Positions 25,373 to 34,593 are shown, numbered from the stretch's first letter. The stretch: 64,000 nt of DNA from CBDFFW01 sp965246945 (GCA_965246945.1 CBDFFW010000001.1:310001-374000), one strand, 5' to 3'. Numbers and translations: made by a program. Notes: generated by a model from the sequence alone, not told the origin.

Positions 25373-26185
25373 ATGAAAGCGGCTTTGTCACCAACTGCGC
25401 TGCATAATTGGCTGCAATTAATGGGCGTGGAAGAAAGTTGGGGTAAAGTATCCCAAGTAATACCACCCATTGCAGCCAACCAGCCGATTCGCGAAGTAAT
25501 AGAAGTTGCGGTGACTGCGAATAACACATTGCCGCCGCCGCCGATTTTGCCTATATCGACAGAGTTTGATATGCCGCGCGCCAAAGCCAACCACGCCCCC
25601 ATTGAATTGGTTCCCGCCAAAGACTTAGCCGAATTGCGGCAAGCTTTGGAAGCGTTTGACAAATTACATTTGAAATTTACCGCCACGCAAATGGTGTTTT
25701 CCGATGGCAATCCAGCCGCCCGCGTGATGGTGATCGGCGAAGCGCCTGGGGCTGAAGAGGATAAGCAAGGCAAACCGTTTGTGGGGATGAGCGGGCAATT
25801 ATTAGACCGCATGTTGGGCACGGTCGGATTAAACCGTAAGGAAAATATATATATCACCAATGTAGTGAATTGGCGGCCGCCGAATAACCGCACACCCACG
25901 CCGCAGGAAATTGCCCTCTCCATTCCGTTTTTGCACCGGCATATCCGGCTGATTGATCCAGCAGTATTGGTTTTGGTGGGCGGGGTGGCGGCCAAAGGTG
26001 TGTTGGATACCAACCAGGGCATTACTAAATTACGTGGACAGTTTCAGCAAATTCAAATCGAAGATAAAATCTATCCAGTGCTGGTTACTTTTCACCCGGC
26101 TTATTTGCTGCGCGCGCCGGGGCAGAAGGCTTTTGCCTGGCGCGACTGGCTGACTTTACAGGCTTATTTACGGCAACATCCTTAA
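25373..26185 (+). CDS. Uracil-DNA glycosylase, family 4
   Basis: Base-excision repair enzyme of 270 aa. VMVIGEAPGAEEDKQGKPFVG is the family 4/5 motif A with a catalytic Asp or Glu region; YITNVVNWRPPNNRTPTPQE is the middle motif; VTFHPAYLLR is motif B. The four cysteines that hold an Fe-S cluster in some family 4 enzymes are not seen, so the cluster may be absent. The N-terminal ~100 residues are a low-conservation extension. An upstream ATG at 25313 is an alternative. The 3' end overlaps the convergent transferase gene by 101 bp. Confidence 0.87.
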   Translation: MKAALSPTALHNWLQLMGVEESWGKVSQVIPPIAANQPIREVIEVAVTANNTLPPPPILPISTEFDMPRAKANHAPIELVPAKDLAELRQALEAFDKLHLKFTATQMVFSDGNPAARVMVIGEAPGAEEDKQGKPFVGMSGQLLDRMLGTVGLNRKENIYITNVVNWRPPNNRTPTPQEIALSIPFLHRHIRLIDPAVLVLVGGVAAKGVLDTNQGITKLRGQFQQIQIEDKIYPVLVTFHPAYLLRAPGQKAFAWRDWLTLQAYLRQHP

Positions 26186-27209
26186 ATTGGTAGCAGCGGT
26201 GCCAATACCATAAAACGGCACTGACCAATGGGATGGCAAGCAAGACGAGCGACCACCAAGGCTGGGTATGCCAACCAAAAGCAATCGCAAATAAAACGAT
26301 ATTCAGTACCAAAATCGCCAATAATAATTGCCAGGTTGAATAACCGGCTTGCAGGATTTTCTGGAAAAAATGCTCACGATGCGGGGTAAATGGGTGATGG
26401 CCATGATGGATGCGGCGGACCAACGTCACGGTGGCATCCATCACAAAATAAAGCGGTAGTATCATAATCGTGGCCGCATGCACATATTGCGTGCTTTCGA
26501 TAATCAGCACCGCCATTAATAAGCCAAGCGACATACTGCCTACATCGCCAGCAAAGACCTTAGCGCGCGGCCGGTTCCAAAATAAAAATCCAGCCGTGGC
26601 CCCTGCCAATATTAATACACGCATCAACAAATCAACGCGCGCACCGGCGAACCATAACAAGGCAGCGAGGCCAAGTAACACAGTGATTACATGGGTAGCC
26701 AGCAACCCATCGGCCCCATCCATAAAATTATGCAAATTGATTAACCAGATAACGCCCAAAAATAGCAGGATATGTTCCAACCAGCGCGGCCACCATGCGG
26801 TGACCAAAATTGCTTCATGCGGCACCATCAACACAATAATCAAGGCAATTCCAGCCTGCACAACCAAGCGCAGGGTGGCGCTCATATCTTTCACATCATC
26901 CCACCAGGCAACCAGGGCGAGCAAAATCGTAAAAAAGGCAATGGCCGGAACATCAATGCCGCGGATAGGCGGGGCACAGGCACCAATCAACCACCATAAG
27001 GGCAGCACGATCGCCAAAATACCCCAGCCACCACCGCGCGGGGTTGGCGATTTATGCTGGCTGCGATCATTCGGAATATCGATAATTTGGTGACGACGTA
27101 GTAATTTTAAAACAAGACGCGTGCTGATAACTGCCAGCAACATGGCTTCAAAAAACACACCGACCAAAAATGGCAGGCTATGCTGCGCAAAGAGCCATCT
27201 ACACACCAT
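26085..27209 (-). CDS. Polyprenyl-phosphate sugar-1-phosphate transferase (MraY/WecA family, GT4)
   Basis: Multi-spanning membrane protein of about 374 aa that transfers a sugar-1-phosphate from a nucleotide sugar to undecaprenyl phosphate, starting O-antigen or capsule-type polymers. PNDRSQHKSPTPRGGGWGI and NLHNFMDGADGLLA are family motifs; VFAGDVGSMSLG holds further catalytic Asp residues; HHPFTPHREHFFQK is the late loop. The start at 27209 overlaps the epimerase stop by 11 bp (ATGGTGTGTAG). The basic Lys/Pro/Ala tail is coded opposite the uracil glycosylase end. Confidence 0.9.
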   Translation of the reverse strand: MVCRWLFAQHSLPFLVGVFFEAMLLAVISTRLVLKLLRRHQIIDIPNDRSQHKSPTPRGGGWGILAIVLPLWWLIGACAPPIRGIDVPAIAFFTILLALVAWWDDVKDMSATLRLVVQAGIALIIVLMVPHEAILVTAWWPRWLEHILLFLGVIWLINLHNFMDGADGLLATHVITVLLGLAALLWFAGARVDLLMRVLILAGATAGFLFWNRPRAKVFAGDVGSMSLGLLMAVLIIESTQYVHAATIMILPLYFVMDATVTLVRRIHHGHHPFTPHREHFFQKILQAGYSTWQLLLAILVLNIVLFAIAFGWHTQPWWSLVLLAIPLVSAVLWYWHRCYQFKDVAVNKPVKSASRARQKPSAPARAANKPGEK

Positions 27210-28170
27210 GATATGCTCTATACCATTGCACAAATTGCGGCAAACCTTCGCTGATCGGTGTTCTAGGTTGAAAGCCTAAATCGCGTTGGCTGGTAGTAAT
27301 ATCAGCATAAGTGGCCAGCATATCGCCAGGCGGCAGCGGCGCATATTCAATCTGCGGGTTGCGGCCAATGGCACCGGCCAACACGGTGATAAAATCCATC
27401 AATGTTTCGGGTTTATGATTGCCTAAATTGTATAATTGATAAGGGACATCGCCAATTGGGATTTTTTGCGTCGCCGCTAAAACACCGGCCACGATATCAT
27501 CAATATACGTAAAATCGCGCTGCAAATTACCATTGTGGTAAACGGTAATGGGCTCGCCCTTAATAATTTTATCGGTGAACTGGTATGCGGCCATATCGGG
27601 CCGGCCCCAGGGGCCATAAACGGTAAAAAACCGCAAACCGGTTTGCGGCAGACCATATAGATGGCTATAAGTATAGCTCATCAATTCGGCAGCGCGTTTG
27701 GTGGCAGCATAGATGGAAATCGGGGTATCGGCTGCTTTGTTCACATCAAACGGCAATTCATCGCGGTTGCCATAAACGGATGAGGTGCTGGCGAAAATAA
27801 AATGCTGAATTTTGGGTAATTGTCGAATAGCTTCTAATAGTAAAGTGCTGCCTAGCACATTGCTGTGCACATAGCTGGCAGGATTTTTAAGTGAATAACG
27901 GACACCTGCTTGGGCACCCAAATGAATCACATGCGTGATGTCCTGATGTTTGGCGGTAATTTCTGCCAAAGCAGTAGCATCCGTAAAATCGGCGTGATAA
28001 AAAGTAAAATTCTGATTTTGGCTAAGCTGGTTGCGCCGGGCTGCTTTTAATTGGACATCATAATAATCATTTAAATTATCGATCCCAATAACGCGTGTGC
28101 CCTCGGCCAGCAGCGCCTGCGCCACATGCATGCCGATAAAGCCGGCGGCACCAGTAATTAAATAAACCAC
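27199..28170 (-). CDS. NAD-dependent nucleotide-sugar epimerase, UDP-glucuronate 4-epimerase-like
   Basis: Extended SDR of 323 aa. TGAAGFIGMHVAQALL is the NAD-binding Rossmann motif; IDNLNDYYDVQLK follows; YAATKRAAE contains the catalytic YxxxK; RFFTVYGPWGRPDM and NGNLQRDFTYIDDIV are strongly like UDP-glucuronate 4-epimerases used for capsule and O-antigen sugars. The substrate is inferred. It forms a coupled pair with the polyprenyl sugar-phosphate transferase, so both likely serve surface polysaccharide synthesis. Confidence 0.88.
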   Translation of the reverse strand: MVYLITGAAGFIGMHVAQALLAEGTRVIGIDNLNDYYDVQLKAARRNQLSQNQNFTFYHADFTDATALAEITAKHQDITHVIHLGAQAGVRYSLKNPASYVHSNVLGSTLLLEAIRQLPKIQHFIFASTSSVYGNRDELPFDVNKAADTPISIYAATKRAAELMSYTYSHLYGLPQTGLRFFTVYGPWGRPDMAAYQFTDKIIKGEPITVYHNGNLQRDFTYIDDIVAGVLAATQKIPIGDVPYQLYNLGNHKPETLMDFITVLAGAIGRNPQIEYAPLPPGDMLATYADITTSQRDLGFQPRTPISEGLPQFVQWYRAYHGV

Positions 28171-28263
28171 ATTTTAATGGTTGGCACAAAATCCTGTTTG
28201 CTTCGAGAAATTTTTATGGGAAAATAACTTGGCAATAATTTTGAAAAATATAATCTAACACCC

Positions 28264-28641
28264 ATGCAAGATATCACCGCTTCCAATCAACATGCTTTAG
28301 AGCTGGCCCAGCGCGGCCTAACCCCTGTGCAATATACCACGGAACTGTCCCGCCTGGTTGCCACCGGCGAAATTGGCGAAGCGCGATTTAAAGAGTTATG
28401 CCGCGCTTATAACACGCAATATGAGGTTGAACATCGCCGCGCCACTGTCAGCAGCGCCGCCGCCAGCATTCCCGCCCAGGCCCCTGGTCAGCCGCGGGAC
28501 CATGATAGCAAAGCGGTGGGGGTGTTTATCATGGCCGCCGCCGTTTTTGCAGCCTTTTATTATTTCGAGCCGCATTTCCATGCATTCGTAAATGAGACCT
28601 GGCACAGCTTGCGTCATGAAGTGCGCGAACAAGTACAGTAG
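28264..28641 (+). CDS. Small single-span membrane protein of unknown function
   Basis: 125 aa. Residues 1-75 are hydrophilic and helical (PVQYTTELSRLVATGEIGEARFKEL), then a Ser/Ala/Pro linker, a membrane helix (VGVFIMAAAVFAAFYYF) and a short charged tail with His and Glu residues. I do not recognise the family. It diverges from the epimerase gene and lies 41 bp before the ilvD start, so it could be in the same transcript. Confidence 0.6.
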   Translation: MQDITASNQHALELAQRGLTPVQYTTELSRLVATGEIGEARFKELCRAYNTQYEVEHRRATVSSAAASIPAQAPGQPRDHDSKAVGVFIMAAAVFAAFYYFEPHFHAFVNETWHSLRHEVREQVQ

Positions 28642-28682
28642 ATTATTTGCTTAAATCAACTGCGCTTTTCTATACTGCGCAT

Positions 28683-30371
28683 ATGTCTGAATGGAATAAA
28701 TCGCAACTTCCCAGCCGTTTTGTGACCATTGGGCCAGCCGCCGCGGCCGCGCGGGCGATGATGCGGGCGCTGGGGCATGGCGATGAAGATTTAGCCAAGC
28801 CACTAGTGGGCGTGGCAACCTGCTGGAATGAATCGGCACCATGCAATATTGCGTTGAACGATCAGGGTGTGCTGGTCAAGCAAGGCGTGAGTGCAGCGGG
28901 TGCCACGCCGTTTATGTTTTCCACCATCACGGTCACCGATGGCATTGCCATGGGCCATGCGGGCATGTTTGCCTCGCTCCCCTCGCGCGAGGTGATTGCC
29001 GATAGCGTAGAACTGTCGATGATTGGCCATGCCTATGATGCGCTGGTCGGCATCGCGGGCTGCGATAAATCCCTGCCGGGGATGATGATGGCAATGGTGC
29101 GCTTAAATGTGCCGAGCGTGTTTTTATACGGCGGCAGTATTTTGCCAGGTAGATTAGATGGCAAAGACTTAACGATTATCGATGCGTTCGAAGCGGTCGG
29201 CCAGCATGCCGCGGGCGCGATTGATGATAAACAATTCAAAGCCATCGAATGCGCCGTCTGCCCCGGCCCTGGGGCGTGCGGCGGCCAGTTCACCGCCAAT
29301 ACCATGGCCGGCGTGGCCGAAGCAATCGGCCTCGCGCTGCCTGGCGCAAACGACCCACCCACAGTGTATGACAGCCGGCAGGCTTATTGCACGGCGACCG
29401 GTGAAGCGGTGGTTAATCTGCTGCGCGTGAATTTAAAACCGCGCGATATCGTCACACGTCAAGCGTTGGAAAATGCCGCGATGCTGGTCGCCGCCACGGG
29501 CGGCTCAACGAATGCCGTGCTGCATATCCCCGCCATCGCACATGAAGCGGGGATTAATTTTGATTTGCATGCGGTCTGCGCCGTGATGCGCCGCACGCCT
29601 TATATCGCCGATTTGAAACCAGGCGGTAAATATGTCGCGCGCGATTTATACGAAGCGGGCGGCGTGAAAATTGTGCTGAAAGAATTGCTGAAGGGCGGTT
29701 ATTTGCACGGCAATTGCATCACTGTGACCGGTAAAACCATGGCGGAAAATTTAGCTGATGTGGAATTCCCCACCGACCAAGTGGTGGTGCGGCCGATTGA
29801 TAATCCGTTATCGCCAACCGGCGGCGTCATTGGCTTACAGGGTAATCTGGCACCCGAAGGGGCGGTGGTGAAAATCGCCGGACTCACCCGCATAGTTTTT
29901 ACTGGTCCTGCACGCGTGTTTGAAAAAGAGGAAGATGCGCTGCAAGCAGTATTGAATAAGAACTATGCCGAGGGCGATGTGCTCGTCATCCGCAATGAAG
30001 GGCCGAAGGGCGGGCCCGGCATGCGCGAAATGTTGTCGACCACCGGTGCGTTATACGGCCAGCAAATGGGGCAAAAGGTCGCGCTGATTACCGATGGCCG
30101 CTTCAGTGGCGGCACGCGCGGCATCTGCGTCGGCCATATCGGCCCCGAAGCCGCCGTGGGCGGGCCGATTGGCTTGCTGAAAGACGGCGATCTGATCACC
30201 ATCGATTGCGAACAAGGTTTATTAACCGTCGCTGTCAGTGAAGCGGAATTTGCCGAGCGCAAAAAACACTGGCAACCGCGCCCTCACACTTTCCCCAACG
30301 GCGCCTTATGGAAATACGCCCAACTCGTCGGCACCGCCCAGCATGGTGCGGTGACGCATCCATGGGTTTAA
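28683..30371 (+). CDS. ilvD: Dihydroxy-acid dehydratase
   Basis: Fe-S dehydratase of 562 aa in isoleucine, valine and pantothenate synthesis. CWNESAPCNIAL, IAGCDKSLPGMMMA and CPGPGACGGQFTANTM carry the cysteines for the cluster; GRFSGGTRGICVGHIGPEAA is the C-terminal signature. ATG at 28683 starts MSEWNKSQLPSR; an upstream in-frame codon at 28647 would give a non-family extension. It is followed by an intergenic repeat. Confidence 0.96.
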   Translation: MSEWNKSQLPSRFVTIGPAAAAARAMMRALGHGDEDLAKPLVGVATCWNESAPCNIALNDQGVLVKQGVSAAGATPFMFSTITVTDGIAMGHAGMFASLPSREVIADSVELSMIGHAYDALVGIAGCDKSLPGMMMAMVRLNVPSVFLYGGSILPGRLDGKDLTIIDAFEAVGQHAAGAIDDKQFKAIECAVCPGPGACGGQFTANTMAGVAEAIGLALPGANDPPTVYDSRQAYCTATGEAVVNLLRVNLKPRDIVTRQALENAAMLVAATGGSTNAVLHIPAIAHEAGINFDLHAVCAVMRRTPYIADLKPGGKYVARDLYEAGGVKIVLKELLKGGYLHGNCITVTGKTMAENLADVEFPTDQVVVRPIDNPLSPTGGVIGLQGNLAPEGAVVKIAGLTRIVFTGPARVFEKEEDALQAVLNKNYAEGDVLVIRNEGPKGGPGMREMLSTTGALYGQQMGQKVALITDGRFSGGTRGICVGHIGPEAAVGGPIGLLKDGDLITIDCEQGLLTVAVSEAEFAERKKHWQPRPHTFPNGALWKYAQLVGTAQHGAVTHPWV

Positions 30372-30377
30372 TTTCGT

Positions 30378-30467
30378 CGTCATTCCCGCGAAAGCGGGAA
30401 TCTAGACTGACTGCTACATTAGCTAATTGCATAGCAAGACTGGATCCCAGCTTATGCTGGGATGACG
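30378..30467. repeat. Intergenic palindromic repeat (CGTCAT-type), copy 2
   Basis: Begins CGTCATTCCCGC and ends GGGATGACG, giving terminal inverted repeats. It holds two small hairpins, ATTCCCGC-GAAA-GCGGGAAT (30382-30401) and ATCCCAGC-TTAT-GCTGGGAT (30444-30463), joined by an AT-rich centre. It may double as a terminator for ilvD. Confidence 0.85.
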
Positions 30468-30517
30468 GATGCAAACATCTGCTTGCTATTGAAAAAACAA
30501 GCAACTAATCCCTTAGT

Positions 30518-32047
30518 ATGTCTTTGGCTCGCGTGCATACGGTTGCGTTTCATGGCACGGAATGCCTGGATATCGATGTGCAGGTGCGGGTGATGCCGGG
30601 CCTCGTCGCTTTCAATGTTGTCGGGTTGCCGGATAAGGCGGTGAATGAGTCGCGCGAACGCGTGCGTAATGCGCTGCAGGCACTGGGCTTGGCGCTGCCC
30701 GCCGCGCGCATCACCGTCAACCTTGCCCCCGCCGATGTCGCCAAAGAAGGCAGCCATTACGATCTGCCGATTGCACTCGCCCTGCTCGGCGCGATGGATG
30801 TGTTGCCGAAGGAAGAAGTGGCGGAATATGTCGCGCTCGGCGAGTTATCGCTGGATGGCAGTATCACCAATGTGCAGGGCGTGTTGCCGGCGGCGATTTA
30901 TGCAGCGGGTAAGAATTTGAAATTTATCTGCCCCGCCGCCTCCGGTCCCGAAGCGGCTTGGGCGGGCGATGCCGATAGCGTGCTTGCGCCGCCGCATTTG
31001 CTCGGCCTCATCAACCATTTCAAAGGCACGCAGGTGCTACGCCCGCCAATTGCTAGCCTGCCGGTGAGCAATGATAACGGTCCGCGCCGTGATTGGTCTG
31101 AAGTGCGCGGGCAGGAAACTGCCAAACGTGCTTTGGAAATCGCTGCGGCGGGCGGGCATAATGTGCTAATGAGCGGCCCGCCGGGTTCTGGCAAATCCAT
31201 GCTCGCTGCGCGCCTGCCCACCATTTTGCCGCCGCTGACGACGCAGGAAGCGCTCGAAGTTTCACTGATCCATTCGCTGGCTGGCACTTTGCCGGAAGGC
31301 GGCTTGGTCAGCACGCGGCCATATCGCGAGCCGCATCATTCGGCCTCGCTGCCTGCGCTGGTCGGTGGCGGGTTGCGCGCCAAGCCAGGTGAAATCTCGC
31401 TTGCCCATCATGGTGTGTTGTTTTTGGATGAATTACCGGAATTTCAACGTCCCGCTTTGGAAGCGCTGCGCCAGCCGATTGAAGGCGGGCAGGTGACGAT
31501 TGCGCGCGCCAATCACCATGTGACTTACCCCGCGCGCTTTCAGCTGATCGCCGCGATGAACCCGTGCAAATGCGGCTATCTGGGCGATGCCGCGCGCAGC
31601 TGCAGCAAAGTGCCACGCTGCGGCGTGGATTATCAAGCGAGGTTATCGGGACCGATTTTGGACCGGATTGATCTGCATGTGGATGTAGCCGCCATCAGCG
31701 CCAATGATCTGCAAACGGCACCCATGGGCGAAGACAGCACCACCGTGCGTGCCCGTGTGATCGCCGCCCGGGCTTTTGCGGCGGCGCGTTATGCTGGCGA
31801 AACACACGCCCCGCGCTGCAATGCCGATTTGCAAGGCGAACAATTGCAGACCGTTACCGCACTAGATACCGAAGGGCAAAAAATGCTAGGCCAAGCCGTC
31901 GATAAATTTCGCCTATCCGCCCGCGCCTATTACCGCGTGCTGCGGGTTGCCCGCACGCTGGCCGATCTTGCGCAATCCGAAAAAATTCAAACGCTACATC
32001 TCGCCGAAGCCCTCGCCTACCGGCCATTGGTGCTAACTAGCGCTTAA
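30518..32047 (+). CDS. comM: YifB/ComM-type Mg-chelatase-like AAA+ ATPase
   Basis: 509 aa. The N-terminal Lon-protease-like fold (GLVAFNVVGLPDKAVNESRE) is followed by an AAA+ core with GPPGSGKSMLAARLPTILPP (Walker A) and GVLFLDELPEF (Walker B), a cysteine cluster (NPCKCGYLGD, CSKVPRCG) and a C-terminal helical lid. ComM helicases promote branch migration of incoming single-stranded DNA in natural transformation; the family is also common in bacteria not known to be competent. The 3' end overlaps the next minus-strand gene by 15 bp. Confidence 0.93.
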   Translation: MSLARVHTVAFHGTECLDIDVQVRVMPGLVAFNVVGLPDKAVNESRERVRNALQALGLALPAARITVNLAPADVAKEGSHYDLPIALALLGAMDVLPKEEVAEYVALGELSLDGSITNVQGVLPAAIYAAGKNLKFICPAASGPEAAWAGDADSVLAPPHLLGLINHFKGTQVLRPPIASLPVSNDNGPRRDWSEVRGQETAKRALEIAAAGGHNVLMSGPPGSGKSMLAARLPTILPPLTTQEALEVSLIHSLAGTLPEGGLVSTRPYREPHHSASLPALVGGGLRAKPGEISLAHHGVLFLDELPEFQRPALEALRQPIEGGQVTIARANHHVTYPARFQLIAAMNPCKCGYLGDAARSCSKVPRCGVDYQARLSGPILDRIDLHVDVAAISANDLQTAPMGEDSTTVRARVIAARAFAAARYAGETHAPRCNADLQGEQLQTVTALDTEGQKMLGQAVDKFRLSARAYYRVLRVARTLADLAQSEKIQTLHLAEALAYRPLVLTSA

Positions 32048-32425
32048 TACTGATCCAACTGAAGCTGGTGTAACAGTTTCTATTTTTAAACTGCTGTTGG
32101 CGCGCCCAGAAGCTTTCTTACGATAAAATCTTGCACTTTTCACTGAGCCAACTTTTGCTATTTGCTCTGGAGTTACCTGATAATAAGCGTGATTAACATT
32201 TGAAACTGGCTTGTCATCTGATTTTAACGCAACGTCGAGACGGATGGTACCTGCTGTAAAAGGGTTTGATAAATCTAATATTCTAACTATGTCATTGCCA
32301 GCAAAGTAGATGGTGCCATTTTCGCCCACAACTTTAATTCCATATTTTTCTGTACAAAACCTACTTATACTTGCACGCCGTCTAAGACTATTAGCAGCTA
32401 AACCAAAATGACCGCGAGGTGGCAT
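32033..32425 (-). CDS. Unknown basic protein (130 aa)
   Basis: A strong AAGGAG lies upstream of ATG 32425, so translation is likely. The product is soluble with no signal peptide: a basic start (MPPRGHFGLAANSLRRRAS), then a mixed alpha/beta body (YGIKVVGENGTIYFAGNDIV, IRLDVALKSDDKP) and a Ser-rich end. I do not recognise it. It is more AT-rich than its neighbours comM and eno and may be a recent arrival. Its end overlaps the comM stop by 15 bp. Confidence 0.6.
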   Translation of the reverse strand: MPPRGHFGLAANSLRRRASISRFCTEKYGIKVVGENGTIYFAGNDIVRILDLSNPFTAGTIRLDVALKSDDKPVSNVNHAYYQVTPEQIAKVGSVKSARFYRKKASGRANSSLKIETVTPASVGSVLSAS

Positions 32426-32495
32426 ATTATTCTCCTTGATTAATAAACGCTAAAATATCATTAGCTTTTGCTTAAGTTAAATACTTGTAACTTTT

Positions 32496-33791
32496 TTAAT
32501 TTATTAGCTCCGCAATCCTCAACAGCTGATTATATTTCGCATTGCGGTCCGAACGCGCGGGAGCGCCGGTTTTGATTTGGCCGGCATTGGTAGCCACGGC
32601 TAGATCGGCGATAAACGCATCTTCGGTTTCGCCGGAGCGGTGGGAGATGACGGCGTTATAGCCGTTGCTTTGTGCCAGGTGGATGGCTTCTAACGTTTCG
32701 GTGAGGGTGCCGATTTGGTTGACCTTGATTAAAATTGCATTGCCGACACGGGCATCAATGCCTTGCTGCAAGCGGATGGGGTTGGTCACAAATAAATCAT
32801 CGCCGACCAGTTGCACAGTTTGGCCGAGCTTATCGGTCAGCAATTTCCAGCCGGCCCAATCATCCTCGCTCATACCGTCTTCAATGGATTTGATCGGATA
32901 ATCGGCGCATAATTTGGCCAGATAATCGGTGAATTCTGCTGCGCTATATTGTGCATTTTCGCCGTGTAGGTGGTAAGTACTATCTTTAAAAAATTCAGTC
33001 GCCGCGACATCCAGCGCGAGCATAATCTCACTGCCCGCTTGGTAACCTGTTTGTTCAATGGCCTGCATAATCAAATCTAAAGCCGCGCGCGTGCTGGCGA
33101 TATTGGGGGCAAAGCCGCCTTCATCGCCGATATTGGTGCTGAGGCTTTGTTGTTTCAACAGCGCTTTCAAGCTGTGATAAATTTCCGTGCCGGCGCGCAA
33201 TTGTTCGGCAAAACCGTTGATGCCGAATGGCTGGATCATAAATTCTTGAATATCAATCGGGTTATCGGCATGCGCGCCGCCGTTGAGAATATTCATCATG
33301 GGTACTGGCAGAACAAATTCTGGCGACCCCACTCCAAAATCGCTAGGCGATTTTGACCCTCCCGCAAAGGGAGGGTTAGAAAAGCCACGTAAATATTTAA
33401 ACAGTGGCTGGCCTTTGGCGGCTGCAGCAGCTTGCGCCAGCGCCATGCTTGTTGCTAAAATCGCATTCGCACCTAACCGAGATTTATTTGGCGTGCCATC
33501 CAAATTGATTAATTGCCGATCGATAGCGGCTTGATCAAAAGGCTCTTGTCCGATTAATGTCGTGGAAATTTCACCACGCACGGCAGCTACTGCTTGCTGC
33601 ACGCCTTTGCCTAAATAACGGGTTTTATCGCCATCCCTTTTTTCAACGGCTTCATGTGCGCCGGTCGAGGCACCCGAGGGCACCATGGCGCGGCCCTGCA
33701 CACCGCTGGCTAAAATTACATTGACTTCGACGGTCGGGTTGCCGCGGCTATCCAATACTTCACGGGCTAGAATTTGGCTAATCTTGCTCAT
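32496..33791 (-). CDS. eno: Enolase, with a palindromic element inserted in frame
   Basis: Glycolytic enzyme of 431 aa interconverting 2-phosphoglycerate and phosphoenolpyruvate. ATG 33791 is set by a GAGGAT ribosome site and the family start MSKISQILAREVLDSRGNPT. SGASTGAHEAVE is the catalytic loop; IGDEGGFAPN, SIEDGMSEDDW and VGDDLFVTNP hold metal and catalytic acids; ISHRSGETEDAFIADLAV is the C-terminal signature. At residues 135-159 about 19 extra residues (SNPPFAGGSKSPSDFG) sit between FKYL and VLPVPMMNILNGG; they are coded by the element at 33327-33380. Confidence 0.95.
   Translation of the reverse strand: MSKISQILAREVLDSRGNPTVEVNVILASGVQGRAMVPSGASTGAHEAVEKRDGDKTRYLGKGVQQAVAAVRGEISTTLIGQEPFDQAAIDRQLINLDGTPNKSRLGANAILATSMALAQAAAAAKGQPLFKYLRGFSNPPFAGGSKSPSDFGVGSPEFVLPVPMMNILNGGAHADNPIDIQEFMIQPFGINGFAEQLRAGTEIYHSLKALLKQQSLSTNIGDEGGFAPNIASTRAALDLIMQAIEQTGYQAGSEIMLALDVAATEFFKDSTYHLHGENAQYSAAEFTDYLAKLCADYPIKSIEDGMSEDDWAGWKLLTDKLGQTVQLVGDDLFVTNPIRLQQGIDARVGNAILIKVNQIGTLTETLEAIHLAQSNGYNAVISHRSGETEDAFIADLAVATNAGQIKTGAPARSDRNAKYNQLLRIAELIN
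33327..33380. repeat. Palindromic element inside the enolase gene
   Basis: Two perfect hairpins side by side: AAAATCGC-TAG-GCGATTTT (33336-33354) and ACCCTCCC-GCAAA-GGGAGGGT (33356-33376). They fall exactly at the place where the enolase protein has an unexpected insertion, and the frame is kept. The pattern recalls small palindromic repeats spread in some alphaproteobacteria. Confidence 0.85.
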
Positions 33792-33852
33792 ATCCTCAGG
33801 AATAAAGGAGCGGTGCTTTATTTGTCCAGCAAAGCGCGGGTATGATGCCCAT

Positions 33853-34542
33853 ATGGTTGATTCTGTTGAGCCGAGCGAAGAAGACATTGTTGCCTTTCTG
33901 CGTGGTCGTCCTAATTTTTTGCTAAACCATCCCGATTTATTGGAAGCATTAACGCCGCCAGGGGAACGGACCGGCAAAGGCGTGTCGGATTTTCAGCAAT
34001 TTATGCTGAAACGGCTGCAGGCCAATCATGATTGGTTGAAACAACAACAGCGTGATCTCATCGCCAATAGCCGCGCGAATTTGCATAGCATTAACCGCAT
34101 TCATGCCGCTGTGTTATTAATGCTGGAAGCCAAAGACTTACCAGGATTGGCGCAAACCATTCTGGTCGATTTTCCGCAATTATTTGATGTGGACACTGTG
34201 GCGTTATTGATTGAAACGCCTGATCCGAATTTGCCGGAATTGACGCAAATTGGTTTTACCGTGGTGCAGCCAGGGATGACCGATTTTTGGCTGGAAGATG
34301 AAGATGTCATGCTGGATAGCCAAATGCAGGGCGATCCTATTTTGTTTGGCCCTGCCGCGCCCTTGGTGCAAAGCCAGTTATTGTTGCGTTTGTCACTGGA
34401 AGATGAAACGCCACTAGGACTTATTGGTTTTGGCAGCCGAGACCCATTATTGTTTCAAGAAGTGCATGGCACCGAATTGGTACTGTTTTTAGCCCGCGCG
34501 GTGGAGCGGTGTTTACGGTTGTGGTTGGAGTGGAGTGCATAA
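33853..34542 (+). CDS. DUF484 family protein
   Basis: 229 aa. The N-terminal helical part (DIVAFLRGRPNFLLNHPDLL) is the DUF484 hallmark, followed by a linker helix with FMLKRLQANHDWLKQQQRDL and a GAF-like C-terminal domain. The family is common in Gram-negative bacteria, often upstream of xerC; its function is unknown. The start at 33853 fits the family; no strong ribosome site is seen. It diverges from eno and shares a bidirectional terminator with rpsU. Confidence 0.85.
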   Translation: MVDSVEPSEEDIVAFLRGRPNFLLNHPDLLEALTPPGERTGKGVSDFQQFMLKRLQANHDWLKQQQRDLIANSRANLHSINRIHAAVLLMLEAKDLPGLAQTILVDFPQLFDVDTVALLIETPDPNLPELTQIGFTVVQPGMTDFWLEDEDVMLDSQMQGDPILFGPAAPLVQSQLLLRLSLEDETPLGLIGFGSRDPLLFQEVHGTELVLFLARAVERCLRLWLEWSA

Positions 34543-34543
34543 T

Positions 34544-34572
34544 AAAAAACCCCGCAGTTAGCGGGGTTTTTT
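34544..34572. terminator. Bidirectional intrinsic terminator
   Basis: Twelve-bp stem AAAAAACCCCGC / GCGGGGTTTTTT with loop AGTTA. The A and T tracts on both sides let it end transcripts in both directions: the DUF484 gene (stop at 34542) and rpsU (stop at 34594). Confidence 0.93.
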
Positions 34573-34593
34573 ATTTAATTGGTTGGGAAGGTT

